64,000 bases of DNA from Pseudomonas sp. GM79 (GCF_000282495.1 NZ_AKJE01000024.1:1-64000), one strand, 5' to 3'; shown: positions 19,999-29,676, counted from the first letter of the stretch. The notes: a model not told the origin generated them from the sequence alone. Program-made: numbers and translations.

Positions 19999-20503
19999 TG
20001 CCGTTGGCCGTTTCGGACGGCTGAGCTGGCTCTGGTTGAGTTTGCTGGTCCTGGTCATCGACCAGGCCAGCAAGTTCTACTTCGAAGGCTCGCTGAGCAT
20101 GTACCAGCAAATCGTGGTGATCCCCGATTACTTCAGCTGGACCCTGGCCTACAACACTGGCGCGGCGTTCAGTTTCCTGGCTGACAGCTCGGGTTGGCAG
20201 CGCTGGCTGTTCGCCCTGATCGCGGTGGTGGTCAGTGCGGTGCTGGTAGTCTGGCTCAAGCGCCTGGGGCGCAACGAAACCTGGCTGGCAGTCGCCTTGG
20301 CGCTGGTGCTGGGTGGCGCGCTGGGTAACCTGTACGACCGCATTGCCTTGGGCCATGTGATCGATTTCATTCTGGTGCATTGGCAGAACCGCTGGTATTT
20401 CCCGGCATTCAACTTTGCCGACAGTGCAATTTCTGTCGGTGCCGTGATGCTTGCGCTGGATATGTTCAAAAGTAAAAAGACCGGAGAAACCGTTCATGAC
20501 TGA
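19991..20503 (+). CDS. lspA: Lipoprotein signal peptidase II
   Basis: A 170-residue inner-membrane aspartyl protease with four membrane segments. It removes signal peptides from prolipoproteins, such as BamD and the 609-residue lipoprotein of this window. The two catalytic Asp boxes are [15 protein letters not shown] and [11 protein letters not shown]. It overlaps ileS by 8 bases and fkpB by 8 bases, which indicates translational coupling. Confidence 0.96.
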   Translation: MPNAVGRFGRLSWLWLSLLVLVIDQASKFYFEGSLSMYQQIVVIPDYFSWTLAYNTGAAFSFLADSSGWQRWLFALIAVVVSAVLVVWLKRLGRNETWLAVALALVLGGALGNLYDRIALGHVIDFILVHWQNRWYFPAFNFADSAISVGAVMLALDMFKSKKTGETVHD

Positions 20504-20948
20504 ACAGGTATTGGCTGAGCAACGCATTGGCCAGAACACGGAAGTCACCTTGCACTTTGCGTTGCGCCTGGAGAACGGCGACACCGTCGACAGTACCTTC
20601 GACAAAGCCCCGGCGACCTTCAAGGTTGGCGACGGCAGCCTGTTGCCAGGTTTCGAAGCCGCGCTGTTCGGCTTCAAGGCCGGCGACAAACGCACCCTGA
20701 CCATTGAGCCGGAAAACGCCTTTGGTCAGCCGAACCCGCAAAACGTACAGATCATCCCGCGCTCGCAGTTCAAGGATATGGAGCTGTCGCCTGGCTTGCT
20801 GGTGATCTTCAACGATGCGGCCAATACTGAGCTGCCCGGTGTGGTGAAAGAATTCGATGACGCCCAAGTGACCATCGACTTCAACCACCCGCTGGCCGGT
20901 AAAACCTTGACCTTTGACGTCGAGATCTTCAACGTCAAAGCGCTGTAA
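20496..20948 (+). CDS. fkpB: FKBP-type isomerase FkpB (SlpA)
   Basis: A 150-residue SlyD-like FKBP. It opens [20 protein letters not shown], has the FKBP core FALRLENGDTVDSTFDKAPA and the inserted chaperone flap (about 70-125), and lacks the His-rich tail of SlyD. The ATG at 20496 overlaps the lspA stop; the longer frame is not family-like. The order ileS-lspA-fkpB-ispH is the same as in E. coli. A REPIN lies between it and ispH. Confidence 0.93.
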   Translation: MTEQVLAEQRIGQNTEVTLHFALRLENGDTVDSTFDKAPATFKVGDGSLLPGFEAALFGFKAGDKRTLTIEPENAFGQPNPQNVQIIPRSQFKDMELSPGLLVIFNDAANTELPGVVKEFDDAQVTIDFNHPLAGKTLTFDVEIFNVKAL

Positions 20949-20967
20949 CTGACCGAACTCGGTCCAA

Positions 20968-21057
20968 TGTGGGAGCGGGCTTGCTCGCGAAAGCGGTGTG
21001 TCAGTCGACATTGATGTTACATGTGATGACGCTTTCGCGAGCGAGCCCGCTCCCACA
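20968..21057. repeat. REPIN between fkpB and ispH
   Basis: Arms TGTGGGAGCGGGCTTGCTCG (from 20968) and the reverse complement (to 21057; AGCGAGCCCG for AGCAAGCCCG). It interrupts what is elsewhere a tight fkpB-ispH junction. Confidence 0.88.
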
Positions 21058-21140
21058 TTAAGATTTTCACTGTTTTCGAGCCCGGTGTTCGAATGACAGG
21101 TGGCATTACTATTTCTTGCGCGCAAGACACGAGGCACAGC

Positions 21141-22088
21141 ATGCAAATCAAACTCGCCAACCCCCGTGGCTTCTGCGCCGGTGTGGACCGGGCGATCGAA
21201 ATCGTCAACCGCGCCCTGGAAGTCTTCGGGCCGCCGATCTACGTGCGCCACGAAGTGGTCCACAACAAATTCGTCGTCGAAGACCTGCGCGCCCGTGGGG
21301 CGATCTTCGTTGAAGAGCTGGATCAGGTACCGGACGACGTGATCGTGATCTTCAGCGCCCATGGCGTTTCCCAGGCCGTGCGTACCGAAGCCGCAGGCCG
21401 TGGCCTGAAGGTGTTCGACGCTACCTGCCCGCTGGTGACCAAGGTACACATCGAAGTCGCGCGTTACAGCCGCGACGGTCGTGAATGCATCCTCATTGGC
21501 CATGCCGGCCATCCGGAAGTAGAAGGCACCATGGGCCAGTACGATGGCAGCAATGGTGGCGCGATCTATCTGGTCGAGGACGAGAAAGATGTCGCCGAGC
21601 TGCAGGTAAACAACCCTGAAAGACTGGCCTTCGTCACCCAGACCACCCTGTCCATGGACGATACCAGTCGCGTGATCGACGCCCTGCGTACTCGGTTCCC
21701 GGCGATCGGCGGCCCGCGCAAGGACGATATCTGCTACGCCACGCAAAACCGTCAGGATGCCGTCAAGCAGCTGGCAGACGAATGCGACGTGGTGCTGGTG
21801 GTCGGCAGCCCGAACAGCTCCAACTCCAATCGCCTGCGTGAACTGGCTGAACGCATGGCCACCCCGGCCTATCTGATCGACGGCGCCGAAGACCTGCAAA
21901 AGAGCTGGTTCGATGGTGTCGAGCGTATTGGCATCACCGCTGGTGCCTCCGCTCCGGAAGTATTGGTGCGTGGCGTGATCCAGCAGTTGCAGGCTTGGGG
22001 TGCCACCGGGGCCGATGAGTTGGCCGGGCGTGAAGAGAACATCACCTTCTCCATGCCTAAAGAGTTGCGCGTGCGCTCTTTGCTTTAA
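21141..22088 (+). CDS. ispH: 4-hydroxy-3-methylbut-2-enyl diphosphate reductase
   Basis: A 315-residue iron-sulfur enzyme, the last step of the MEP isoprenoid pathway. The three cluster Cys are in GFCAGVDRA (residue 12), DATCPLVTK (near 96) and [10 protein letters not shown] (near 197). The ATG at 21141 gives the standard N-terminus [15 protein letters not shown]. Its last 32 bases overlap the end of the convergent fimT. It feeds IPP and DMAPP to IspB. Confidence 0.97.
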   Translation: MQIKLANPRGFCAGVDRAIEIVNRALEVFGPPIYVRHEVVHNKFVVEDLRARGAIFVEELDQVPDDVIVIFSAHGVSQAVRTEAAGRGLKVFDATCPLVTKVHIEVARYSRDGRECILIGHAGHPEVEGTMGQYDGSNGGAIYLVEDEKDVAELQVNNPERLAFVTQTTLSMDDTSRVIDALRTRFPAIGGPRKDDICYATQNRQDAVKQLADECDVVLVVGSPNSSNSNRLRELAERMATPAYLIDGAEDLQKSWFDGVERIGITAGASAPEVLVRGVIQQLQAWGATGADELAGREENITFSMPKELRVRSLL

Positions 22089-22614
22089 CGCTTTTTTTCT
22101 TAGCGCACAGCGCCTGTTCAGTTTTATCGCTGCGCAGGCTTACGCGGCCGGTCCGGGCCAGTACCACCTGGAGCTGACTCACCGGTTCGTGGCTTGCGCA
22201 TAGGTGCAATGTCCCCGCTTGAAAGGCCCGTCCGGGCATCAACGGTTCGCCCAGACTACTGAAACGCACGAAACGCCTGACCGCCCAATTGCCGACAATC
22301 GGCACCCGGGTGCTACTCGCGTTCTCAATCAGCAGCGGATTGCTGCTGTCCTCCGGGCCTTTGCCGCTGACATCCAGAATGATCCGCCAACCCTGGCCCC
22401 AGTCGCCGTTGATTCCGTGTATCACCACACTCTGATTGCGTGTGATGGCAGCGGTTCTGGCATTACGCATACCACTGACAATCGACTGCGCCGCCTGTTC
22501 TCGATGGTTCGATTCTGTCAGTGCGGCGAACGCCGGACTGACCAACAGCAGAACAATCCCGACAATTGTCAGTCCCATAAGCAGTTCGATCAGGCTGAAA
22601 CCTTGCTGATGCAT
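22057..22614 (-). CDS. fimT: Type IV pilus pseudopilin FimT
   Basis: A 185-residue GspH/FimT-family protein. The prepilin leader MHQQG is cut by PilD before Phe, then [20 protein letters not shown] forms the N-terminal helix with the conserved Glu at +5. Next comes the GspH core, with [17 protein letters not shown] spacing (here [13 protein letters not shown]). FimT and its homologues are minor pilins; some bind DNA during natural transformation. It faces away from the minor pilin operon and its 3' end overlaps ispH by 32 bases. The ATG at 22614 has GGGAG upstream; a longer frame to 22761 is not needed. Basic residues are frequent at the C-terminus ([14 protein letters not shown]). Confidence 0.88.
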   Translation of the reverse strand: MHQQGFSLIELLMGLTIVGIVLLLVSPAFAALTESNHREQAAQSIVSGMRNARTAAITRNQSVVIHGINGDWGQGWRIILDVSGKGPEDSSNPLLIENASSTRVPIVGNWAVRRFVRFSSLGEPLMPGRAFQAGTLHLCASHEPVSQLQVVLARTGRVSLRSDKTEQALCAKKKSVKAKSARATL

Positions 22615-22745
22615 GTTATCTCCCTCCCTGGAGTGCTGCGGTCCGCGCGATCCCTGCGCGAGTAATGGCAAAACAACCGTACATCTGTCGGTCGAATGTT
22701 CTAGCGTGTAGAAGCAGGTATAGCCGACGGCAACGGAGGGCACCG

Positions 22746-23219
22746 ATGGATCATCGTACAAAAGGTTTCACGCTGATCGAGCTGCTGATCACGCTCGCCG
22801 TGTTTCTGATCCTGATCAGCCTGGCTGTTCCGGCGTTTACCCGCTCGGTGCAAAGCACCAAGGCCGACACCGAGATCGGCGACCTGCAACGCGCGCTCAA
22901 TTTCGCCCGGCTTGAGGCGATTGACCGGGGCCTCACCACCCGGGTTCGCCCGACAGCCGGTGGCAGTGTCTGGACCGGCGAGCTGACCGTTTATGACGGT
23001 ACCGGCAATCCGGCCAATGTATTGCGGGTTGTTCCGGCGATGAGCAGTGGCGCCACTCTGACGCTAACCTCAGGAGTGACTGCTATTGATTTCAACAATC
23101 TGGGCGGTTTGTCGGCGCCGTCCACGGCCGTCGTGATCAGTTATGTACTGGGGGCACAGAGCAGGACGCTGAATGTGTGTTTGAACGGACGAATTCTATT
23201 GGGTGGAAGTTGCGGATGA
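22746..23219 (+). CDS. fimU: Minor pilin FimU (GspH/FimT family)
   Basis: A 157-residue minor pilin with leader MDHRTKG, PilD cut before FTLIELLITLAVFLILISLA, and Glu at +5. It has a GspH-type core and a C-terminal Cys pair (NVCLNGRILLGGSCG). The ATG at 22746 has GGAGG 7 bases upstream. It is the first gene of fimU-pilV-pilW-pilX-pilY1-pilE, whose products form the pilus tip and prime assembly. Its stop overlaps the pilV start (ATGA). Confidence 0.88.
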   Translation: MDHRTKGFTLIELLITLAVFLILISLAVPAFTRSVQSTKADTEIGDLQRALNFARLEAIDRGLTTRVRPTAGGSVWTGELTVYDGTGNPANVLRVVPAMSSGATLTLTSGVTAIDFNNLGGLSAPSTAVVISYVLGAQSRTLNVCLNGRILLGGSCG

Positions 23220-23665
23220 GGGGTTGGAGCAAGCGCGCACAGGAGGGCATGACGCTGATCGAGGTACTGGTCGCGTTGTTGGTTCTGGCCGTAGGGTTAT
23301 TGGGCGCGGCGGCGATTCAGCTCAATGCGCTGAAGTACACCGACAGCTCGCGGATGACCAGCCAGGCGAGTTTTATCGCCTACGACATGATGGACCGCAT
23401 TCGCGCCAACTCCGGCGCCGATTACACCGTCACGCCACCGACCTCGGGCAACCTGAGCGTGGCCCGGGATCAGGACCTTTACGATTTCACCAGCAACATC
23501 GTCAATTTCGGCGGCGCCACGGCGACCGGCAGCATCACCCGAAACCAACGGGTGTACACCATCACCATCACCTGGGACGACTCACGGGCCGCCAATACCG
23601 CCGACTCGCGCCGCAGTTTTGTCCTTACCAGTCGCGCCACCGTTGATCCGGCGACGACACCATGA
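23216..23665 (+). CDS. pilV: Minor pilin PilV
   Basis: A 149-residue prepilin-like protein with leader MRGWSKRAQEG followed by MTLIEVLVALLVLAVGLLGA. Position +1 is Met rather than Phe, while Glu +5 is kept, as is usual for PilV. The ATG at 23216 overlaps the fimU stop and follows GGTGGAAG; a GTG at 23177 inside fimU is less likely. It overlaps pilW by 4 bases. Confidence 0.88.
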   Translation: MRGWSKRAQEGMTLIEVLVALLVLAVGLLGAAAIQLNALKYTDSSRMTSQASFIAYDMMDRIRANSGADYTVTPPTSGNLSVARDQDLYDFTSNIVNFGGATATGSITRNQRVYTITITWDDSRAANTADSRRSFVLTSRATVDPATTP

Positions 23666-24375
23666 ACAGAACCAGCAGAGGTTTCGGCCTGATCGAGTTG
23701 CTGATCGCCCTGGCGTTGAGTCTGGTCGTGATTCTGGGTGTGGCGCAGATTTTCATCGCGGCTAAAAACACTTACATCAGCCAGAACACCGCCGCCGGCA
23801 TGCAGGAAGATGCACGGTTCGTCCTGAGTAAAATGATTCAGGAAATCCGCATGGTCGGCATGTTCGGTTGCCTGGGCACGATTATCGACGCCAGCTCGGC
23901 AGGGAATTTCAATGCCAGTCAGATCACGCCGATCAGTTGGGACAATGCCAACCTCAAATTAACGCTTGTCACCGCCGATGTCGGCGGCAGTGGCGGGGTG
24001 CCGACCTGGACGGTGGTTTCGGACTGTCGCAACACTGCAACGGCCTACTCCGGCCTACGAACGACAACATCCGGGCAGTTGGCATTTCCGATCCGGCGGC
24101 TGATCTACAGCTTCAGCAACAATCAACTGCTGATGGGCTCTGGTGCCGGCACGCCGACCCAGCAGGTGCTGGTGAACAATGTCAGTGCGTTCAAGGTGAG
24201 CTTCGGCCTCGCGAGCTCCGCCACGGATACGGCTGCCTCCAGCTACAGCAGCAACCCATCCGATCCGGCACGAATCCGAAGTGTGCGACTGACGCTGACA
24301 CTGACCGACCCGAACCACCGGGTCAGCGATCAAACCTTCAACGTGGTTGCCGCCTTGCGCAACCGGTTGCAATGA
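23662..24375 (+). CDS. pilW: Minor pilin PilW
   Basis: A 237-residue minor pilin with leader MNRTSRG, then FGLIELLIALALSLVVILGV with Glu +5. The family-typical QEDARFVLSKMIQEIRMVG-like helix continuation is present near 55-75. The larger beta-rich C-terminal domain has Cys in FGCLG and DCRNT. It overlaps pilV by 4 bases (ATGA) and lies 11 bases before pilX. Confidence 0.9.
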   Translation: MNRTSRGFGLIELLIALALSLVVILGVAQIFIAAKNTYISQNTAAGMQEDARFVLSKMIQEIRMVGMFGCLGTIIDASSAGNFNASQITPISWDNANLKLTLVTADVGGSGGVPTWTVVSDCRNTATAYSGLRTTTSGQLAFPIRRLIYSFSNNQLLMGSGAGTPTQQVLVNNVSAFKVSFGLASSATDTAASSYSSNPSDPARIRSVRLTLTLTDPNHRVSDQTFNVVAALRNRLQ

Positions 24376-24386
24376 GGGGAGGGCCG

Positions 24387-24866
24387 ATGAATATTTCTCC
24401 CATGACCCCTCACGCCCAGCGCGGCATGGCACTGTTGGTCAGTCTGGTGTTTCTTCTGGTGCTGACGTTGATCGGTCTTTCGTCGATGCAGAGCGCTACG
24501 TTGCAGGAAAAAATGGCCGGCAGCGTGATCCTGCGCAACCAATCGTTCCAGGGCGCGGAAGCGACGTTGCGCGTCGGGGAAAGCGCGGTGCAGTTGAATA
24601 CCTATTCATTACCGGTTTGCAGCGGTACCAGCCAATGTGCGCCGCCGGCTGAAGCGTCGGTCATTACCGCCGCCGGGTTCAACTCCACTTCGGGGGTGAC
24701 CTGGATCGCCTCCGGCAGCGGCTTTTACGGGGTGCAGAACATCGGCACCACCCTGACGGCCGTGAACGTACCGAGCAACACGTCGGCAACGCTGTACCGG
24801 GTGACCGCCGTGGGCATCGCGGGCAATTCGCGCAGTGTGGTGGAGAGTATCTATGCGAAGTACTGA
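24387..24866 (+). CDS. pilX: Minor pilin PilX
   Basis: A 159-residue minor pilin with leader MNISPMTPHAQRG and PilD cut before MALLVSLVFLLVLTLIGLSS. Glu +5 is absent (Val there), as in the GspK-like component of type II secretion tips, and the LQEKMAGS motif follows. The ATG at 24387 is preceded by GAGGGGAGGG. A longer frame runs upstream inside pilW and is an artefact. Its end overlaps pilY1 by 14 bases. Confidence 0.87.
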   Translation: MNISPMTPHAQRGMALLVSLVFLLVLTLIGLSSMQSATLQEKMAGSVILRNQSFQGAEATLRVGESAVQLNTYSLPVCSGTSQCAPPAEASVITAAGFNSTSGVTWIASGSGFYGVQNIGTTLTAVNVPSNTSATLYRVTAVGIAGNSRSVVESIYAKY

Positions 24867-27800
24867 GGCCCGCACAGGCTGGCGCCGTTGGTTGTTGCAG
24901 TTGTTCTGCGGCGCGGCGTTGAGCCTTTATCTGGCAGCGCCGACTTACGCCTTCACGCCCTCGGATTCGCCGCTGTTGAACGCCGCCGCCGTGGCGCCCA
25001 ATGTGATGCTATTGCTCGACGACTCGAAGAGTATGAACAGCATTATCTGGGCGGCAGGCTTCGACCCGACGATTGCTCGCACCCCGGTGACTATTTGCCT
25101 CTCCAATGGTTCGTGCAACAAAGGCCGTGAGCTTGGCATGGCCGATGGCAATATTCCCTTGTCGAGTTTGACTCATGGAACATGCACGAAGGATGGATGG
25201 TACGGTTTTTATAAAAACAGCCTTCTCGGTCTGGAGTCGCTTTGCCTCAAGCTTCCCGATCCGGTGGGGAGCGAAGACACGCTTTATACGGCGAATTACC
25301 TGTCCTATCTGATAAGCCTGGCCAACAACTCCGACCGGGATTTCACCGATGGCTCGATCCCCAATGATTACCGGATGAATGTAGCGCGCAACGTTTCCAA
25401 GGCGTTGGTGACCAGCAACCGCTCGCTGCGTATCGGTCTGTCGACGTTCAACCTGGCGGTCGGCAACCATAAGAATGACGGCGGTTATATCGTTCGTTCG
25501 GTCAGTGATTTGTCGGCTGTCAGTGGCACCGTGACCCAGGCTCAGGCCGATGCCAACTACAACGATCTGATCGCCGGAATCGACGAGCTGAGCGCGCAGG
25601 CGGATACGCCGCTGGCTGAAGCCTATTACGAGATCACCCGCTATTTCCGTGGAATGACGCCATACAACAACTCGACGCCTACCACCTACACCAGTCCGAT
25701 TCAGTATCGCTGCCAGAGAAATTACGGCGTGGTAATCACTAGTGGTTTGCCGACCTTCGACCATACCTTTCCGACTGACGATCCGCTGGGTAGAAGCCAG
25801 TTACCGAATTGGGACGGTATCAGCAGTAATGATGGCGCCAATCCTTTCGGTGACAAGGAGGGCGATACCCTTTACCTGGATGACATCGCCAAGTTTGCCT
25901 TCGACATCGACATGCGCTCCACGGGAACCGATGCCACAGGCAAAAGCTGGAACGCCGTGGATTTTTCCCGGCAGAACATGAATACCTATACCGTGGGTTT
26001 TACCGCGGCAAACCAGATGTTGGCGGACGCCGCGACCTACGGACAGGGAAGGTACTACCAAGCGACTGATGGCACGGGACTGAACAGTGCACTTTCTTCG
26101 GCTTTGAGCGACATCACCTCCAAGGCCGGATCAGGTGGCAGCGGCGTTACCAGCGGCACGACCCTGACCGGCAACTCAGCCTACTTCCAGACCACCTACG
26201 ACCCCAAGGACTGGCGCGGCACCATCAAGTCTTTTGGCTTCACCTCGGCGGGCGCGGTGAACACGGCCGCGGTACTGTGGACGACCGACACCACCATCGT
26301 GCCCGGTGCTACCGTCCCGACCTACCAGTCCTGGAACACCCTGACCAACGCCGTCGTTACCCTGGCCTATAACAATTTCTCTACGGTCCAACAGACTTCC
26401 CTCAACCAGAGCCTGCCCGTCGGTATTACAGGCAGCGATTTGGTGGAGTGGAGCAAGGGCACCAACAAAACCGGGTTGAGAGCGCGCAGTGTATTGCTCG
26501 GCGATATCATCAATTCGCCTCTCGTACTGGCCGCGCCCACGGACCAAACCGCGTCCGATCTGGTAGGGGATACTACCTACAGCACCTATCTGGCTACCAA
26601 AGCCGCCAACATGAATGCCAGCCTGGTGGTGAACGCCAACGACGGTTTTGTAAACGTCATCAACTCGACCAATGGTGTCAGACGCTACGGCTATATGCCC
26701 TCCAGTGTGCTGCCATCATTGCGCTATATCTCTGACCCCACTTACATCAATGGTGTGAGCCACAAATATCTGGTCGACGGTCAAGTCGGCGTGTTCGATG
26801 CCCAACTCAACAGCGCCTGGAAAACCCTGGCGATTGGTGGAACAGGGGCGGGCGGCAAAACCTTCTATGCGCTGCAACTGTTCGACGCCTCGGCCGGTAA
26901 CGTGATTAACGCGTTGTGGGAAATCAGTGCGCCGACCACAGCCAGTACGGCGAACGTTTTCAATGATCTGGGTTATGCCTATGCGCGCCCCGAAGTGGCA
27001 CGCTTGGCCGATGGTCGCTGGGCCGCGTTTATCTCCAACGGTTATGGCAGCAACTCCGGGGTGGCAGCACTTTATGTGGTGGATATCCGCGACGGCTCGC
27101 TGATCAAGAAAATCGTGGTCGACAGTACAGAAACCACCAACGGCCTGTCGTCGGTGAAGCTGCGGGTCAACTCGCAGAATGTGGTGCAGGCCGCTTATGG
27201 GGGCGACCTGAAAGGGCGGTTGTGGAAGTTCGATTTGAGCGGCACCACCACCGATACCTGGGGTGTGGCGTTTTCCGGCAAGCCGTTGTTCACCACCGCG
27301 GGCGGCGCGACTCAGCCGATCACGGTACAACCGCTGCTCGCCGATCATGCATCGGGCGGCAAGCAAGTGTTTTTCGGCACCGGCAAACTCAATGAGAGCG
27401 CCGACAAGACCAATAAGGATCTGCAGGCGTTCTACGCGGTATGGGATGCGGAGGGTGGCGCGGGGCAAATCACCACTTCCAGCTTGCAGGCGCAGGCGGT
27501 GACCGGCGTGTTCTCTGGCAGCAGCGGGCAATTCATCACCACCAGCCAGAATGAGGTGACCTACCCGGCAAAGAAAGGCTGGTACTTGCCGCTGGTCTAC
27601 AACAACGTACTGACGGGGGAGCGGGTGATCAATCAGGCCAGTCTCGTGGCAGGGCGAATCGTTTTTACCACGGCCAGTATGGATACCGTTGACCCCTGTG
27701 CCGGCTTCGGCTCCGGCAAACTGGTCGAACTCGATGCGTTCAGCGGTAAGATGCTCAACTATGCGGTGCTCGACACCAATGCTGACGGGGTGGTCGACAG

Positions 27801-27975
27801 CACTGACACGATTTCCAGCGGGGTGATCTTCACTGGTGGGATCCCGACCCTGAATGCGGTCGTCAATGACGCATCCCGCAAGATTGTGAACGACTCCGGC
27901 GGTGGCGTGACCACTCTGGTGGAAAAATCCGGTGGCGGCAGCGGCCGTCGCATCATGTGGCGACAAATACAGTAA
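24853..27975 (+). CDS. pilY1: Type IV pilus tip adhesin PilY1
   Basis: A 1040-residue exported protein with a signal peptide (to about residue 33, ending TYA). The N-terminal von Willebrand A-like domain carries the MIDAS motif DDSKS at 56-60. The C-terminal beta-propeller (about 560-1000) carries a calcium loop DTNADGVVD at 974-982, matching the regulatory site known in PAO1 PilY1. PilY1 sits on the pilus tip, promotes extension and acts in surface sensing. The ATG at 24853 overlaps pilX. The protein is somewhat shorter than PAO1 PilY1 (about 1160 residues as I recall), mostly in the variable N-terminal half. Confidence 0.94.
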   Translation: MRSTEARTGWRRWLLQLFCGAALSLYLAAPTYAFTPSDSPLLNAAAVAPNVMLLLDDSKSMNSIIWAAGFDPTIARTPVTICLSNGSCNKGRELGMADGNIPLSSLTHGTCTKDGWYGFYKNSLLGLESLCLKLPDPVGSEDTLYTANYLSYLISLANNSDRDFTDGSIPNDYRMNVARNVSKALVTSNRSLRIGLSTFNLAVGNHKNDGGYIVRSVSDLSAVSGTVTQAQADANYNDLIAGIDELSAQADTPLAEAYYEITRYFRGMTPYNNSTPTTYTSPIQYRCQRNYGVVITSGLPTFDHTFPTDDPLGRSQLPNWDGISSNDGANPFGDKEGDTLYLDDIAKFAFDIDMRSTGTDATGKSWNAVDFSRQNMNTYTVGFTAANQMLADAATYGQGRYYQATDGTGLNSALSSALSDITSKAGSGGSGVTSGTTLTGNSAYFQTTYDPKDWRGTIKSFGFTSAGAVNTAAVLWTTDTTIVPGATVPTYQSWNTLTNAVVTLAYNNFSTVQQTSLNQSLPVGITGSDLVEWSKGTNKTGLRARSVLLGDIINSPLVLAAPTDQTASDLVGDTTYSTYLATKAANMNASLVVNANDGFVNVINSTNGVRRYGYMPSSVLPSLRYISDPTYINGVSHKYLVDGQVGVFDAQLNSAWKTLAIGGTGAGGKTFYALQLFDASAGNVINALWEISAPTTASTANVFNDLGYAYARPEVARLADGRWAAFISNGYGSNSGVAALYVVDIRDGSLIKKIVVDSTETTNGLSSVKLRVNSQNVVQAAYGGDLKGRLWKFDLSGTTTDTWGVAFSGKPLFTTAGGATQPITVQPLLADHASGGKQVFFGTGKLNESADKTNKDLQAFYAVWDAEGGAGQITTSSLQAQAVTGVFSGSSGQFITTSQNEVTYPAKKGWYLPLVYNNVLTGERVINQASLVAGRIVFTTASMDTVDPCAGFGSGKLVELDAFSGKMLNYAVLDTNADGVVDSTDTISSGVIFTGGIPTLNAVVNDASRKIVNDSGGGVTTLVEKSGGGSGRRIMWRQIQ

Positions 27976-27989
27976 GTGAGAGTTGAGGC

Positions 27990-28391
27990 ATGTGCAGATC
28001 CAATCGAGGTTTTACCCTGATCGAAATCATGATCGTGATTGCGATCATCGGGATCGTCATCACCATTGGCTATCCGAGCCTCACCGAGTATGTAAAAAAG
28101 GGCCGTCGTACTGAAGTGGCGGGTCTGCTTTCCGAGCAGGCACAGATCCTGGAGCGCTTCTATTCGAAGAATAATGTCTATACCAATGCCACCGGTCTGA
28201 GCGCCGGCAATGATTTCTATACCATCACCCCGACCCTGACCGATCAGACCTTCCTGCTGACGGCAACACGCAAGGCCGGTTCGAGCATGGCGAGCGACAA
28301 GTGCGGTAATTTCACGCTGACCAATACTGGCGTTCGGGGCATGGTCAATGCAACGTCCGGCCTGACCACCAAGGATTGCTGGGGTCGCTGA
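27990..28391 (+). CDS. pilE: Minor pilin PilE
   Basis: A 133-residue minor pilin with leader MCRSNRG and PilD cut before FTLIEIMIVIAIIGIVITIG, Glu +5, and a short globular domain with a Cys pair (SDKCGNF and KDCWGR). It starts 14 bases after pilY1, so there is no room for the small pilY2 gene that sits here in P. aeruginosa. It is the last gene of the operon; no strong terminator follows. Confidence 0.9.
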   Translation: MCRSNRGFTLIEIMIVIAIIGIVITIGYPSLTEYVKKGRRTEVAGLLSEQAQILERFYSKNNVYTNATGLSAGNDFYTITPTLTDQTFLLTATRKAGSSMASDKCGNFTLTNTGVRGMVNATSGLTTKDCWGR

Positions 28392-28447
28392 GTTTATTTT
28401 TCAGGCGCCCTTTGCGCCTTCTGTCTATTGAACGGTTGGATCAGAAC

Positions 28448-29548
28448 ATGAGCAGGCAACAGCAAGTGGTGATTGTCGGCGGCGGCGTGATTGGCCTGCT
28501 GACGGCGTTCAATCTCGCCTCCGAAGTACAGAGCGTCGTGCTGCTGGACCGCTCGAATGTCGGTCAGGAGTCGTCCTGGGCCGGTGGCGGGATCGTTTCG
28601 CCACTCTACCCGTGGCGCTACAGCCCGGCGGTCACTGCGCTGGCTCATTGGTCCCAGGATTTTTATCCACAGCTGGCGGAACGTCTGTTCGCCGCCACGG
28701 GTGTCGATCCTGAAGTGCACACCACCGGGTTGTACTGGCTGGACCTGGATGACGAAGCCGAAGCGCTCGCCTGGGCCAAACGGGAAAACCGTCCGCTGCG
28801 GGCTGTGGATATCTCTGCGGCACATGATGCGGTGCCGGTATTGGGCGCTGGTTTTTCGCGGGCGATCTACATGGCCGATGTGGCCAATGTGCGCAATCCA
28901 CGGTTGGTGAAATCCCTCAAGGCAGCCTTGCTGGCGCTGCCGAACGTGACAATTCATGAGCAGTGCGAGGTCAGCGGGTTTATTCGTGAGGGCGCTGCGG
29001 TGGTCGGGGTACAGACTTCGATGGGGGCCATTGCGGGTGATCAGGTGGTTTTGACCGCAGGGGCCTGGAGCGGTGACTTGCTGAAAAGCCTGGGCCTGGA
29101 ACTGCCGGTCGAGCCGGTCAAAGGCCAGATGATTCTCTACAAGTGCGCGGCGGACTTCCTCCCAAGCATGGTTCTGGCCAAGGGTCGTTATGCCATTCCT
29201 CGGCGTGACGGGCACATTCTGATCGGCAGTACGCTGGAGCATGAAGGCTTCGATAAAACGCCGACCGATACCGCGCTGGAAAGCCTGAAGGCTTCGGCGG
29301 TGGAGTTGATTCCGGCGCTGGCGGATGCCGAGGTAGTGGGGCATTGGGCCGGGTTGCGGCCGGGGTCGCCGGAAGGGATTCCCTATATCGGTCGGGTGCC
29401 GGGGTTTGACGGGCTCTGGCTTAACTGCGGGCACTACCGCAATGGGTTGGTGCTGGCGCCGGCGTCGTGTCAGTTGTTTGCGGATGTGATGCTGGGCAGG
29501 GCGCCGATTATCGACCCTGCGCCGTATGCGCCGGCCGGGCGTATTTGA
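28448..29548 (+). CDS. thiO: FAD-dependent glycine oxidase ThiO
   Basis: A 366-residue flavoprotein of the D-amino-acid oxidase family. The dinucleotide fold is VVIVGGGVIGLLTAFNLA (near 8-25). The substrate-domain segments AGGGIVSPLYPWRYSPAV and HWAGLRPGSPEGIPYIG are ThiO-like, as is the final GHYRNGLVLAP. ThiO makes the glycine imine used for the thiamine thiazole. The ATG at 28448 is chosen by family N-terminus. It is the PA4548 equivalent and no other thiamine gene is nearby. A REPIN of the CCTCGCTCC class follows. Confidence 0.9.
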   Translation: MSRQQQVVIVGGGVIGLLTAFNLASEVQSVVLLDRSNVGQESSWAGGGIVSPLYPWRYSPAVTALAHWSQDFYPQLAERLFAATGVDPEVHTTGLYWLDLDDEAEALAWAKRENRPLRAVDISAAHDAVPVLGAGFSRAIYMADVANVRNPRLVKSLKAALLALPNVTIHEQCEVSGFIREGAAVVGVQTSMGAIAGDQVVLTAGAWSGDLLKSLGLELPVEPVKGQMILYKCAADFLPSMVLAKGRYAIPRRDGHILIGSTLEHEGFDKTPTDTALESLKASAVELIPALADAEVVGHWAGLRPGSPEGIPYIGRVPGFDGLWLNCGHYRNGLVLAPASCQLFADVMLGRAPIIDPAPYAPAGRI

Positions 29549-29578
29549 CCGCATGATTTTTGTTGTCGGTCAGATCGC

Positions 29579-29670
29579 CTTCGCGGGCAAGCCTCGCTCC
29601 TACAGGTTTGAGTCGATCAATAAGTTTGTGAACGACATCAAATCTGTAGGAGCGAGGCTTGCCCGCGAAG
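29579..29670. repeat. REPIN, outward orientation
   Basis: CTTCGCGGGCAAGCCTCGCT (from 29579) is inverted at its far end (to 29670). The arm order is reversed relative to most copies, and the core is GCTCCTACAG instead of GCTCCCACAG. It lies between the convergent thiO and pilR. Confidence 0.85.
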
Positions 29671-29676
29671 AGGCCC

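Noticed and set aside
17188..20073. 961-codon open frame antisense to ileS
   Set aside because: The same composition effect; the plus strand encodes a complete isoleucyl-tRNA synthetase.
22615..22745. AlgR-type site before fimU
   Set aside because: P. aeruginosa fimU is AlgR-controlled, but the best match here (CTGTCGGTC) is too far from CCGTTCGTC to claim.
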